Counted from the first letter of the stretch, positions 1 through 7,079 are shown. The stretch is 25,443 bases of DNA from Saprospiraceae bacterium UBA2329 (GCA_002344975.1 DDUV01000043.1:1-25443); one strand, 5' to 3'. Program-made: numbers and translations. The notes: a model not told the origin generated them from the letters alone.

Positions 1-4
1 GCTT

Positions 5-54
5 AGTGAAGGGGGGACTAACGGCGCTGAAACTTGCCGAGTCACCCCTTCACT
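5..54. repeat. Long imperfect palindrome (REP-like hairpin)
   Basis: A 10-bp perfect inverted repeat (AGTGAAGGGG at 5-14, CCCCTTCACT at 45-54) is followed inward by a G15/A44 mismatch, a 4-bp stem (16-19 with 40-43), two unpaired A residues, and another 4-bp stem (CGGC 22-25 with GCCG 36-39) closing a 10-nt loop. That makes 18 base pairs over 50 nt. No T-tract follows on either strand, so it does not look like a Rho-independent terminator. Its form resembles repetitive extragenic palindromes, but only one copy is visible here and the call is inference. Confidence 0.45.
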
Positions 55-232
55 ACCCGGAAACATTGAAACTCGAACCCGAATCGCGAAGCTTTTTTAA
101 CGCGAATTTTAGCGAAGGGCGCGAAATTCCGCGAAAGCGAGGGAAAACGCGAGTTGTACGCTCTGCGCGGCTTGCGGCTTGAAGCCAGCGGCCAGTAGCC
201 AGCAGCCACCCGTTCCAACCTGAAACCTGTAC
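55..232. repeat. Non-coding low-complexity region with GCGAA and heptamer repeats
   Basis: No gene is visible. The stretch holds GCGAA words at 86, 102, 112, 121 and 131, roughly one helical turn apart. These are followed by degenerate heptamers of the type RGCCAGY around 183-208, then GTTCCAACCTGAAACCT at 212-228. The last motif and the heptamer-then-motif order recur at 6860-6924, so this is a dispersed composite repeat rather than random sequence. Confidence 0.5.
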
Positions 233-2092
233 CTACGCCATATCCTTCAAATTCTTTACAAAACCGTTCACTCCGCCGGCTTTCATCTTATCGGCAAGCG
301 CCTTGGCATCATTAATATTTTTCAGTGCGCCAATGACAACCCGATATGCCGTCTTTCCTTGCAATTCGCTGATGTGTACGATGGCCGGCTGACCGAAAAG
401 GCTTTTCATGCGCTCGGCCTGAATCAGTACGTTGCCATAATCGTAAAACACGCCGATTTGAACACCCCAACCTTCAGGCGCCTGCTTTTGCACATCAAAA
501 CGGAACAGCCCCTTGCCGGAACCTACCACTGCGGGTACTTCAGTCACCGGCTTAGCACTTTCTTTCCTGCGCAGCGCTTCGGCCACAGCCCGGTCGGCAT
601 TCACGCGGCCGTAGCCGTATTTGAGCGAATGGCCATTGACATAATCCGAAGGCGAACCGATTTTATCCGCCGTATTTTGCAGGATTTCTTTTACTTCTTT
701 GGCCGTCAGGTCAGGATTGGCCGACAACATCAGGGCACACACCCCCGCCACCAAAGGCGTAGAGGCAGAGGTGCCGCCAAAGTGTTTGTAATACTGGCCA
801 CGAGCTTTGCCGTCGCGCCAGTATTTGTAATTGCCCGATTCACCGTCCACGCCGGGGTCCCACCAGGCGCGGGCACTGATGATGGGCCAGTCTCCATTCG
901 ACGGCGCGCACACCGATACCTGCCGGCCCCGGTTGGAGTAGGGCGCATGTTCGTCTTTGCTGGTGCTGGCAGCAACGGCAATCACGTCGGGATGAGCCGC
1001 ATAAAAGCTCACAAAATCGTAGCCTTCATTGCCCACCGCAAAAAGAACGACGCAACCTTTGCCGTTCCGCCCCTGCCGGGCTGCCTTGGCTATGGCATTT
1101 TCTTTATCGGTACCAAGTGCAAAGGCCGCATCGGTGGCGCCCCAACTGCAACTGATGATGTCGGCGCCGTTCGCTACGCAATAATCAAACATTTGCTCGG
1201 TGGCGCGTACCGCATAAGAGGTGCCGCTCACAGGCATGAATTTCGCGTTGGGAGCCACGCCAACTACCCCCTGACCATTGGAGGCAGCGATGGCAATAGC
1301 GGCGCAGGGTGTGCCGTGCGAATATCGGAGGTCGCCCTGAATGAGTTGTGAAGATTGATTCCAGAGGTCGAAGGGCTTAAAAATCTTGTCCTTCAAATCG
1401 GGGTGAGAGGTGTCGAAACCATTGTCAATGACAGCCACCACCACGCTCGATGCGCCCAAACCATCTAAGCGTTTCCAGGCATCCATCACTTTGGCGTCGG
1501 CGCCTTTGCGAATGGGGTAGTTGGTATCGGGCAGCAGGCCAGAATTGCTCAGGTGCCATTGCTGCCCCAGCAGATTATCGGGCGGAGCAGCGAAGGCATA
1601 TTCGTCTAAAACCGTGTCAAGATCGGGTTCGGCCAACTTTACCATTGAGATATGTTGCAAGGCGGCAGCCACTTTCAGCGGGTTCGGCGACTGAGCAGTT
1701 ACGCGCACGGCAATGCGGTCGGGCGCGCGCCGCTCTGTCAGTTCCAGATGAAATTCCTCCAATACAATGGCCTGTTCAGGCTCGCTGACGCCCGGCTGGA
1801 AAGTGATAAAAATTTCGCCGGTTGCGATCAAGGGGCGGTTGCTGCCTTCCGCGTAATAGACATGCGCCCCGGTTTCCACCTCATCCAAGCGACGTACCTC
1901 GTCCAATTTGTCGTCTACACTTTCGCCTTCGGTTTTGAGGGTCACCACGCTGAATCCGCCAAGATTTTTGTAAACTTCTTCATCTACAAACTCCTGTTCG
2001 CCGGCCTCGCCGGTAGTTTTTACACCTACCAACGTGGAACTCTTGTGCAAGTTAAGTTCGGCCTTGCCGCTTTTGATGGTTAGTTTGCTCAT
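233..2092 (-). CDS. Subtilisin-like serine protease (S8) with C-terminal SPOR domain
   Basis: The 619-residue protein has the S8 catalytic triad: Asp223 (VIDNGFD), His259 (SHGTPCAA) and Ser442 (GGTSASTP), with oxyanion Asn355 in GNEG. The catalytic domain spans about 175-510. Residues 90-165 look like an inhibitor/propeptide domain (ITFQPGVS onward). An unusual N-terminal block of about 85 residues precedes it. Residues 541-616 resemble a SPOR domain, which in known proteins binds peptidoglycan lacking stem peptides. No signal peptide or membrane segment is visible at the N-terminus (MSKLTIKSGK), which is odd for a SPOR protein. The start codon lies 4 nt after the rdgB stop, so the two are probably one operon. 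The S8 call is secure; SPOR is likely; cellular location and substrate are unknown. Confidence 0.93.
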   Translation of the reverse strand: MSKLTIKSGKAELNLHKSSTLVGVKTTGEAGEQEFVDEEVYKNLGGFSVVTLKTEGESVDDKLDEVRRLDEVETGAHVYYAEGSNRPLIATGEIFITFQPGVSEPEQAIVLEEFHLELTERRAPDRIAVRVTAQSPNPLKVAAALQHISMVKLAEPDLDTVLDEYAFAAPPDNLLGQQWHLSNSGLLPDTNYPIRKGADAKVMDAWKRLDGLGASSVVVAVIDNGFDTSHPDLKDKIFKPFDLWNQSSQLIQGDLRYSHGTPCAAIAIAASNGQGVVGVAPNAKFMPVSGTSYAVRATEQMFDYCVANGADIISCSWGATDAAFALGTDKENAIAKAARQGRNGKGCVVLFAVGNEGYDFVSFYAAHPDVIAVAASTSKDEHAPYSNRGRQVSVCAPSNGDWPIISARAWWDPGVDGESGNYKYWRDGKARGQYYKHFGGTSASTPLVAGVCALMLSANPDLTAKEVKEILQNTADKIGSPSDYVNGHSLKYGYGRVNADRAVAEALRRKESAKPVTEVPAVVGSGKGLFRFDVQKQAPEGWGVQIGVFYDYGNVLIQAERMKSLFGQPAIVHISELQGKTAYRVVIGALKNINDAKALADKMKAGGVNGFVKNLKDMA

Positions 2093-2096
2093 TTTT

Positions 2097-2669
2097 TTAT
2101 GATTGAAAAAAATCTAACAATTTTACCACGGCTCTTCCCCTGTGGCTAATACGCCCCTTTTCCTTGTTGCTCATTTGTGCAAAACTGCGCGTTTCACCTT
2201 CGGGAACAAACACCGGATCATACCCAAAGCCGCCGTCTCCCGCAGGCGTTTCGGCAATGCGCCCCTCCACAATGCCTTCAAACAAATATTCCCTGCCTTC
2301 CAAAATCAATGCTATGACGGTGCGAAAACGGGCGCTGCGGTCGCTGTGTGCGGCGAGTTTATCCAAAAGCTTACGGGTATTGGCAGCAGGGTCTTTGTCA
2401 TCGCCGGCATAACGGGCAGAATAGACGCCGGGTTCGCCATGCAGGGCATATACTTCCAGGCCGGTGTCTTCTGCAAAACAATTAACTCCGAAATGCTCAT
2501 ACACATACCGAGCCTTTTGCAGCGCATTGCCGGGAATGGTGTCGGAAGTCTCCGGCAAGTCGGTCGGGCAGCCAATTTCCGGCAGGCCGATCAGCCGGAT
2601 GCCTTCGGGCAACAACTCAGATACTTCACTGATTTTGTGGGCATTGCCGGTGGCGAAAACAATTTCCAT
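2097..2669 (-). CDS. rdgB: Non-canonical purine NTP pyrophosphatase (ITP/XTP, RdgB/HAM1 family)
   Basis: This cytoplasmic house-cleaning enzyme hydrolyses ITP, dITP and XTP to monophosphates plus pyrophosphate, keeping deaminated purines out of DNA and RNA. The 190-residue protein shows the family hallmarks: the N-terminal nucleotide loop ATGNAHK, AEDTGLEV, GVYSARYAG, FGYDPVF and the C-terminal SHRGRA. I placed the start at the ATG giving MEIVFATGN. A longer reading frame begins at 2762, but its extra 31 residues match nothing in the family and cover the promoter. TACTTTTG at 2685-2692 with TTG at 2710-2712 (17-nt spacing) forms a Bacteroidota-type promoter just upstream. The gene leads an operon with the SPOR-containing protease. 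Confidence 0.96.
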   Translation of the reverse strand: MEIVFATGNAHKISEVSELLPEGIRLIGLPEIGCPTDLPETSDTIPGNALQKARYVYEHFGVNCFAEDTGLEVYALHGEPGVYSARYAGDDKDPAANTRKLLDKLAAHSDRSARFRTVIALILEGREYLFEGIVEGRIAETPAGDGGFGYDPVFVPEGETRSFAQMSNKEKGRISHRGRAVVKLLDFFQS

Positions 2670-2684
2670 GTATTCTCTTTTCAG

Positions 2685-2712
2685 CAAAAGTAAGGAAATA
2701 GGGCTAAAACAA
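2685..2712 (-). promoter_or_regulatory. Bacteroidota-type promoter of rdgB
   Basis: Read leftward, TTG (2710-2712), 17 nt and TACTTTTG (2685-2692) fit the TTG / TAnnTTTG consensus. The -7 element ends 15 nt before the rdgB ATG at 2669. Confidence 0.55.
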
Positions 2713-2745
2713 GATGAGACGATATTCAAAAATCCAATAAATGCA

Positions 2746-2787
2746 ACAAGCCGGCCCTGCAATGCAAGAACCGGCTTGTCTTTTTTT
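2746..2787. terminator. Hairpin between the exbD gene and rdgB
   Basis: The 9-bp perfect stem ACAAGCCGG (2746-2754) / CCGGCTTGT (2771-2779) encloses a 16-nt loop. A run of seven T residues follows on the + strand (2781-2787). The genes on both sides read leftward, and in that direction the stem is followed only by a mixed T-rich stretch. It may end the proton-channel operon leftward, or act mainly against rightward antisense transcription. Confidence 0.5.
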
Positions 2788-2826
2788 ATCTGGTATGCCG
2801 AAGCAACACCCTTGACTAATCAGTCA

Positions 2827-3315
2827 TCATAAAGTAGCATCCGGACGACGCTTGGCCGAGTAGTTCACCTTGAGCTGGCCTGATTTGCGCAATGCCGTTT
2901 TTACATCTGCCACGATACCCATGGTTACATTGCCATCCACCCTTAGAGAAGTCGTAATTTGAGGGCGACGACTCTCCGGTACTTTGGTTCTAAAGCTTTC
3001 CATGAAGTAGCGGATGTCTGCCTCTTCCTGGCCTACCTTTGCAAACTTGTCGTTGAGCTGAATTTGCGGCTTGGTGCCGTAAATCGGTCGGTATTTTTCG
3101 ATAGGGCGACCAACGTAAATGGTAGCTACTAAAGATTTTTCCTCCAATTTCGTCAATTCAGACGCGAAAGGTGTGATGATAGTCAATTTCAACTCTGAAT
3201 CCCGCATCTTGGTTACTACCATGAAGAAGAACAACAGCATGAAAATGATATCTGGCAGCGAAGCGGTAGAGATGTTCGGATCGGCCTTGCCTCTTTTTTT
3301 AGCAAATTTTGACAT
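2827..3315 (-). CDS. exbD: ExbD/TolR-type proton-channel subunit (second copy)
   Basis: The 162-residue protein has one N-terminal membrane helix (about 20-36) carrying Asp22 in the motif SLPDIIFMLLFFF. That is the position of the proton-relaying aspartate of ExbD/TolR. A periplasmic domain of about 120 residues follows. With ExbB, such proteins convert proton-motive force into movement of a periplasmic partner. This is the last gene of a four-gene leftward cluster, 45 nt after another exbD-like gene. The two differ in sequence, which suggests a hetero-ExbD channel. No tonB lies in the window, so the driven partner is unknown. Confidence 0.9.
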   Translation of the reverse strand: MSKFAKKRGKADPNISTASLPDIIFMLLFFFMVVTKMRDSELKLTIITPFASELTKLEEKSLVATIYVGRPIEKYRPIYGTKPQIQLNDKFAKVGQEEADIRYFMESFRTKVPESRRPQITTSLRVDGNVTMGIVADVKTALRKSGQLKVNYSAKRRPDATL

Positions 3316-3360
3316 GATCTCTTGTTTTTGCTCTGCCGGAGGGGCAGGTCATTATCTGAT

Positions 3361-3924
3361 TTACTTTTCTTCGCCGAATGCGGTAGGTTCTGCTTCCGAA
3401 AGCACCATAGGAATCTCAGCCTTGATGGCCTTGCGGTAAGCCAACGGAAGTTTATCTTCGTCATACGGAACGCCGTATTTTTTCATACTGGCCTCATTCC
3501 AAAGGTCGTTATACGCGCCTTTCAGCTCGTTGTAAACCTCCAAATAGGTCTTGTAATTCGTACCCCGGTCATTTTTCAACATAATGATCGCCTTGGTAGG
3601 CTTCTCCGCGTAATCTTCGCGTCCATACGGATTGGAAATAAATTCGACCGCATTCTTGCGAAGATCACGAATACTCATTGGTTGATTGCGCACCAGCAAC
3701 TGATTTTGGGCATTAACCAAAACAGAGTAAACGTTGCGCGTTTTAAGCTGGGTAATGTCGGGTTCTTCTTCCGACCACGGCGGCAGTTTCACCGTGATGC
3801 CCTTGTCTTCCACGATGGTAGTGGTCACAAGGAAGAAGATGAGCAACAGAAAAGCAATGTCTGCCATAGAGCTGGCATTGATTTCATTATTTGCCCGTCC
3901 TTTCGATTTTGACTTATTGGCCAT
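3361..3924 (-). CDS. exbD: ExbD/TolR-type proton-channel subunit (first copy)
   Basis: The 187-residue ExbD family protein has a basic N-terminus (MANKSKSKGR), then a membrane helix with Asp22 in SSMADIAFLLLIFFLV, matching the essential aspartate of ExbD. The periplasmic part is longer than in classical ExbD (about 140 residues) and contains an insertion around 90-165 (KNDRGTNYKTYLEVYNELK region), which is common in Bacteroidota versions. The gene starts 6 nt after the membrane-protein gene upstream, so co-translation is likely. Confidence 0.92.
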   Translation of the reverse strand: MANKSKSKGRANNEINASSMADIAFLLLIFFLVTTTIVEDKGITVKLPPWSEEEPDITQLKTRNVYSVLVNAQNQLLVRNQPMSIRDLRKNAVEFISNPYGREDYAEKPTKAIIMLKNDRGTNYKTYLEVYNELKGAYNDLWNEASMKKYGVPYDEDKLPLAYRKAIKAEIPMVLSEAEPTAFGEEK

Positions 3925-3930
3925 GAAACA

Positions 3931-4404
3931 TTATTTAAAGAAGTTCCTCAATTCAGACAGCAATATCGCAACGCCTGCGAGCAAAGTCAAAATCAGACTG
4001 GTAGTGATTCCGCCACTGATCAGCTTGAGGCCCGTAGGACCTACACCCATGTTTTCCACAGACTTTGCAAGAGGCCCTGTCACTTCGCTACTCGCGGTCA
4101 AGTATGAAATAACAAAAAGTGCTATCAAGGCTACACCGCCCAGTAAACCGCGTACTGCTGCTTTGGGGTTGGAAGCCATTTGAAAAATTGAAAAGAAGGC
4201 CCAAAGGACAAAGCCAACGATAATCAGACCGATGGATGCGTAGATGCCGAAATTGAAAATAGTGGTATCATACTTTTCGGCGGAATCCCCCAATGCGGAG
4301 AATTTACTCCAACCGCCCGCCATTATGAGCAGGAATAGGCCGGTGACTACGGCTCCTAATAGAAAGCCGAACGTCTGTCCGTTTTTGGATAGTAATTTAT
4401 ACAT
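3931..4404 (-). CDS. Four-helix membrane protein of unknown function within the ExbB/ExbD cluster
   Basis: The 157-residue, strongly hydrophobic protein has about four membrane segments (roughly 12-31, 48-75, 82-104 and 130-154) separated by short polar loops. I recognise no catalytic motif. It sits 12 nt after exbB and 6 nt before the first exbD, inside a tight leftward operon. By position it is a candidate accessory subunit of the proton channel. It is not GldL: the helix number and sequence differ. The gene is real, judging by frame, spacing and composition, but its function is unknown. Confidence 0.85.
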   Translation of the reverse strand: MYKLLSKNGQTFGFLLGAVVTGLFLLIMAGGWSKFSALGDSAEKYDTTIFNFGIYASIGLIIVGFVLWAFFSIFQMASNPKAAVRGLLGGVALIALFVISYLTASSEVTGPLAKSVENMGVGPTGLKLISGGITTSLILTLLAGVAILLSELRNFFK

Positions 4405-4416
4405 TGGATGGATGGA

Positions 4417-5247
4417 TTACTTTTTGAAAATGTTGTTCGCAGCCATGATGTCCACCAATGCGATGGAGGCATCTTCCATTTTATTGACGATACCGTCAAT
4501 TTTGGAAACGATGTAGTTGTAGAACAACTGAAGAATGATGGCTACCACAAGACCGAATACCGTGGTCAAAAGAGCCACTTTAATACCGCCGGCCACCACC
4601 GTAGGAGAAATATCGCCTACTGCTTCGATTTTGTCGAAGGCCTGGATCATACCGATTACCGTACCCAAGAACCCAAGCATGGGCGCCAAAGCGATGAACA
4701 GAGAAATCCAAACCAGACCTTTTTCCAACAAGCCCATTTGAACGCTACCATAAGAAACAATAGCTTTTTCCACTGCATCAGGCCCTTGCTTGGCATTTTT
4801 CAAGCCTTCATACAGAATGCTGGCGGTAGGACCTTGCGTGGACTTGCATACTTCCATAGCGCCGTCTACATTGCCTGATTTTAAGTTTTCATCAATACGG
4901 GAGAGCAACTTTTCGGTATTGGTCGTAGCAATATTGAGCGTGATGATGCGCTCAATACAGAAAGCCAAGCCGAGGATAAGAGCGATCAAAACGAGGCTCA
5001 TGAAGCCAGGGTCGCCATCAATGAAGTACTTTTTGAGCAATTGGAAACCCTTTACTTCTTCTACCGGAGCATCAGCAGCAACCGGCTCGACTTCTGCTTC
5101 TTCTGCCGGTTGAGCGGTTTCTTCTGCTGCTGGCTGAGCAGTTTCTTCAGTAGCAGGTTGTCCATTGTTGGCATCTTGAGCGTACACTGCATTGGCAGCG
5201 AAAAGGCCCAAAGACATTACGAACAGGAAGGTCAATAATTTGCGCAT
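4417..5247 (-). CDS. exbB: ExbB/TolQ/MotA-type proton channel protein with Glu/Pro/Ala-rich leader
   Basis: The 276-residue protein has a signal peptide (cleavage likely after VYA at about residue 23). A low-complexity acidic segment follows (24-65) with an imperfect 8-residue repeat of the form QPAxEETA. The ExbB domain then has three membrane helices (about 80-98, 178-200, 220-242). The family motifs LGFLGTVIGMIQAF (191-204) and GGIKVALLTTVFGLVVAI (220-237) are intact. With the two downstream ExbD-like proteins it should form an inner-membrane motor powered by proton-motive force. It is the first gene of its operon. Confidence 0.94.
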   Translation of the reverse strand: MRKLLTFLFVMSLGLFAANAVYAQDANNGQPATEETAQPAAEETAQPAEEAEVEPVAADAPVEEVKGFQLLKKYFIDGDPGFMSLVLIALILGLAFCIERIITLNIATTNTEKLLSRIDENLKSGNVDGAMEVCKSTQGPTASILYEGLKNAKQGPDAVEKAIVSYGSVQMGLLEKGLVWISLFIALAPMLGFLGTVIGMIQAFDKIEAVGDISPTVVAGGIKVALLTTVFGLVVAIILQLFYNYIVSKIDGIVNKMEDASIALVDIMAANNIFKK

Positions 5248-5309
5248 AGTTGACGTAGTTTTGCCTGAAATTTAAATGATTAAGTTGATTGTTTCGTTTG
5301 TCAAAACAG

Positions 5310-5396
5310 CGGAGAGAGCGGGATTCGAACCCGCGATACCCTTCCGGGTATACACGCTTTCCAGGCGTGCGCCTTCGACCGCTCGGCCACCTCTCC
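5310..5396 (-). tRNA. tRNA-Ser (anticodon GGA)
   Basis: The leftward 87-nt sequence folds as a class II tRNA. The acceptor stem GGAGAGG pairs with TCTCTCC (one G-T pair), with discriminator G. The D-arm is TGGCCGAGCGGTCGAAGGCG. The anticodon arm CACGC-CTGGAAA-GCGTG carries GGA (5360-5362). A long variable arm is built on ATACCC/GGGTAT, and the T-arm is GCGGG-TTCGAAT-CCCGC. CCA is not encoded. The long variable arm and GGA anticodon identify serine, reading UCC/UCU codons. Confidence 0.97.
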
Positions 5397-5511
5397 TTCA
5401 TTAGCAGTGGGCGAAAACAGACTTTAGTTTTCATTTTCACCCCTTGCCCTCTTGCCTGGGAAAATCTTACAAATTCCTCAGTACTGCGTTCAGTACTTCT
5501 GCAAATCGGAG

Positions 5512-5541
5512 CAAAAATAATTATTCACTCATTACCACCAA
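5512..5541 (-). promoter_or_regulatory. Bacteroidota-type promoter, probably for tRNA-Ser
   Basis: Leftward TTG (5539-5541), 19 nt, TATTTTTG (5512-5519) matches the consensus. Transcription would start near 5505, giving a leader of about 110 nt before the tRNA. A small AGTACT-hexamer hairpin lies in it (5480-5497). Confidence 0.5.
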
Positions 5542-5607
5542 CTCCGACGCTGCAAAAATTGCAAAAAGTTATCACAAAAAATAAAAATTTTCCTGCCGGA
5601 CGACATT

Positions 5608-6402
5608 TCAGCCCATTGCAGGCACCGAAACGAATGCCTCAGCGAACAAACGGCGGGCGTTTGCAGTAGTCGTTTCGCCCACGGCCTCCGGGCTAAGACC
5701 AGTCAATATTGCCAGCCGGTCAATGACATGATTAATGTACACGGGTTCGTTGCGCTTGCCCCTCATCGGTATGGGCGCGAGGTACGGCGCATCGGTTTCC
5801 AAAACAACATGATCCAGCCCCAGCGTCTCAATGACAGGTTCCAAACCGCCGTTTTTGTAGGTCAGCACCCCGCCGATGCCGAGGTGAAAACCCATTTCTA
5901 CAATGCGCTGCGCCTGCTCTACATTGCCGTTGAAGCAGTGAAATACTCCCCGCAGCCGTTCATCATACGCCTCCGCAACGGCTTCTATCACAATGTCCAT
6001 CGCCTCGCGGGTGTGCAGCACAATGGGCAGATCGAGTTTCTTGGCCCAGCTCATTTGAATATGCAGGGCCTCCAATTGCTCTTGAAGATGGGTTTTGTCC
6101 CAATACAAATCTATACCGATCTCGCCGACCGCAGCAAAACGGCGGCGACTGAGCCATTCTTCACACACGGCCAATTCTTCCCGGAAGTTTTCTTTCACAT
6201 GGCTGGGGTGCAGGCCCATCATAGCGAAACAAACATCGGGGCGGGTGGCTTCCAGTGCCAACATGGATTCAATCGTCGTTGAATCAATGTTGGGCAGAAA
6301 AAAAGCCTCGCAGCCGGCAGTCATGGCACGATCAAGCATGGCATCCCGATCGTTGTCGAACTGCTGTAAATAAAGATGTGCGTGCGTATCTATGAATGTC
6401 AT
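5608..6402 (-). CDS. tatD: TatD family metal-dependent hydrolase (DNase)
   Basis: The 264-residue amidohydrolase-fold enzyme has the TatD metal ligands in order: His7 and His9 (DTHAHL), Glu94 (GEIGIDLY), His130 (LHTRE), His155 (HCFNG) and Asp204 (ETDAPYLAP). TatD enzymes act as 3'-5' exonucleases/DNases or deoxyribonucleases in DNA repair; the substrate here is not shown. The start MTFIDTHAHL fits the family exactly. TACATTTG at 6410-6417 ends only 7 nt before the ATG, so the transcript would be nearly leaderless. The gene is divergent from rbfA. Confidence 0.95.
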   Translation of the reverse strand: MTFIDTHAHLYLQQFDNDRDAMLDRAMTAGCEAFFLPNIDSTTIESMLALEATRPDVCFAMMGLHPSHVKENFREELAVCEEWLSRRRFAAVGEIGIDLYWDKTHLQEQLEALHIQMSWAKKLDLPIVLHTREAMDIVIEAVAEAYDERLRGVFHCFNGNVEQAQRIVEMGFHLGIGGVLTYKNGGLEPVIETLGLDHVVLETDAPYLAPIPMRGKRNEPVYINHVIDRLAILTGLSPEAVGETTTANARRLFAEAFVSVPAMG

Positions 6403-6409
6403 GATGCCA

Positions 6410-6417
6410 CAAATGTA
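6410..6417 (-). promoter_or_regulatory. Probable -7 element (TACATTTG) of tatD
   Basis: Leftward TACATTTG matches TAnnTTTG. It ends 7 nt before the tatD ATG. No TTG is found at the usual distance upstream, so only the -7 element is supported. Confidence 0.4.
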
Positions 6418-6438
6418 GGTATTTGATCTGAATATGCC

Positions 6439-6471
6439 TTGTTATCCTTTCTTTAAAAAAAAGTACCTTTG
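6439..6471 (+). promoter_or_regulatory. Bacteroidota-type promoter of rbfA
   Basis: TTG at 6439-6441, 22 nt, then TACCTTTG at 6464-6471 fits the consensus. The rbfA ATG follows 16 nt later. This also argues against the longer frame starting at 6434. Confidence 0.6.
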
Positions 6472-6487
6472 CCAAAAATTGCAGCAC

Positions 6488-6862
6488 ATGGAATCGAAGC
6501 GACAGCTCCAAGTAGCCGAAATGGTGAAGCGCCACTTCAGCATCGTCATGATGGAGGAAGGCACCTATATATATGGTAGCGGCATCATGGTGACCGTTAC
6601 CTCCGTAAAAATGACTCCCGACCTCTCGATGGCAAAAATTTACCTCAGCGTTTTTAATACCGACAACAAACAGGCCGTGATGCTGCAATTGGAAGACGAA
6701 TTGCGCAGGTTGCACCAAGGCCTGGCGGTTCGGCTGCGCAAACATCTGCGCCGCATGCCGGAAATCTCTCTTTTCCTCGACGACACGCTCGACGAAATGT
6801 ATCGCATAGACTCTATGTTCGATCAGTTGTACAAGGATAATCAAATGGGGAGCGAGGAGTAG
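6488..6862 (+). CDS. rbfA: 30S ribosome-binding factor A
   Basis: The 124-residue protein matches RbfA, a KH-fold factor that binds the 30S subunit and helps mature the 5' end of 16S rRNA. Recognisable parts are the N-terminal helix (RQLQVAEMVKRHFS), the strand region VTVTSVKMTPDLSMAKIYLSV, and the C-terminal PEISLFLDDTLDEMYRIDSM. The start at 6488 is chosen because the preceding in-frame codons cover the promoter. The stop codon TAG (6860-6862) forms the first bases of a heptamer tandem repeat. Confidence 0.93.
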   Translation: MESKRQLQVAEMVKRHFSIVMMEEGTYIYGSGIMVTVTSVKMTPDLSMAKIYLSVFNTDNKQAVMLQLEDELRRLHQGLAVRLRKHLRRMPEISLFLDDTLDEMYRIDSMFDQLYKDNQMGSEE

Positions 6863-6962
6863 GCGGAAAGCAGTAGGCGGAAAGCAGTAGGCAGTGGGCG
6901 GTAGGCGGTTCCAACCCGAAACCTTGAACCCGAAACCCGAAACTCGCCCGTTCCACCCCGAA
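6860..6962 (+). repeat. Heptamer tandem array followed by GAACCCGAAAC-type repeats
   Basis: Seven consecutive 7-bp units run from 6860 to 6908: taggcgg, aaagcag, taggcgg, aaagcag, taggcag, tgggcgg, taggcgg. They are followed by gttccaacccgaaacct (6908-6924), further CCCGAAAC words to about 6943, and cccgttccaccccgaa (6947-6962). The same order of heptamers then GTTCCAACCYGAAACCT occurs at 183-228. The repeats begin exactly at the rbfA stop codon. Confidence 0.6.
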
Positions 6963-7028
6963 TCATTCCTCACTGACAATAATCACCCCTGCATCTGACA
7001 TACATCATTTCCAGTAAGGTTGCATACA

Positions 7029-7078
7029 TCGTACTTCGTGCTTGTTTTTCAAGCATTTATCAACGAAAAAAAGTACGA
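7029..7078 (+). promoter_or_regulatory. Nested inverted repeats in the ppdK leader
   Basis: TCGTACTT (7029-7036) is perfectly complementary to AAGTACGA (7071-7078), which ends one base before the ppdK ATG at 7080. Inside it, TGCTTG (7039-7044) and CAAGCA (7050-7055) form a second hairpin with a T5 loop. The arrangement could hide or expose the start region. No known riboswitch class is recognised, and regulation is inference. Confidence 0.4.
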
Positions 7079-7079
7079 C

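Noticed and set aside
55..232. Possible CRISPR array from the repeated GCGAA and heptamer words
   Set aside because: Units are only 5-7 bp with no 25-40 bp repeats or unique spacers, and no cas genes are present.
5480..5497. AGTACT hairpin as a terminator
   Set aside because: The stem is only 6 bp and lacks a T-tract; it is mentioned only as part of the tRNA leader.
6332..6979. 215-codon minus-strand frame across rbfA
   Set aside because: Its N-terminal part translates the heptamer and CCCGAAAC repeats, and the rest is antisense to rbfA.
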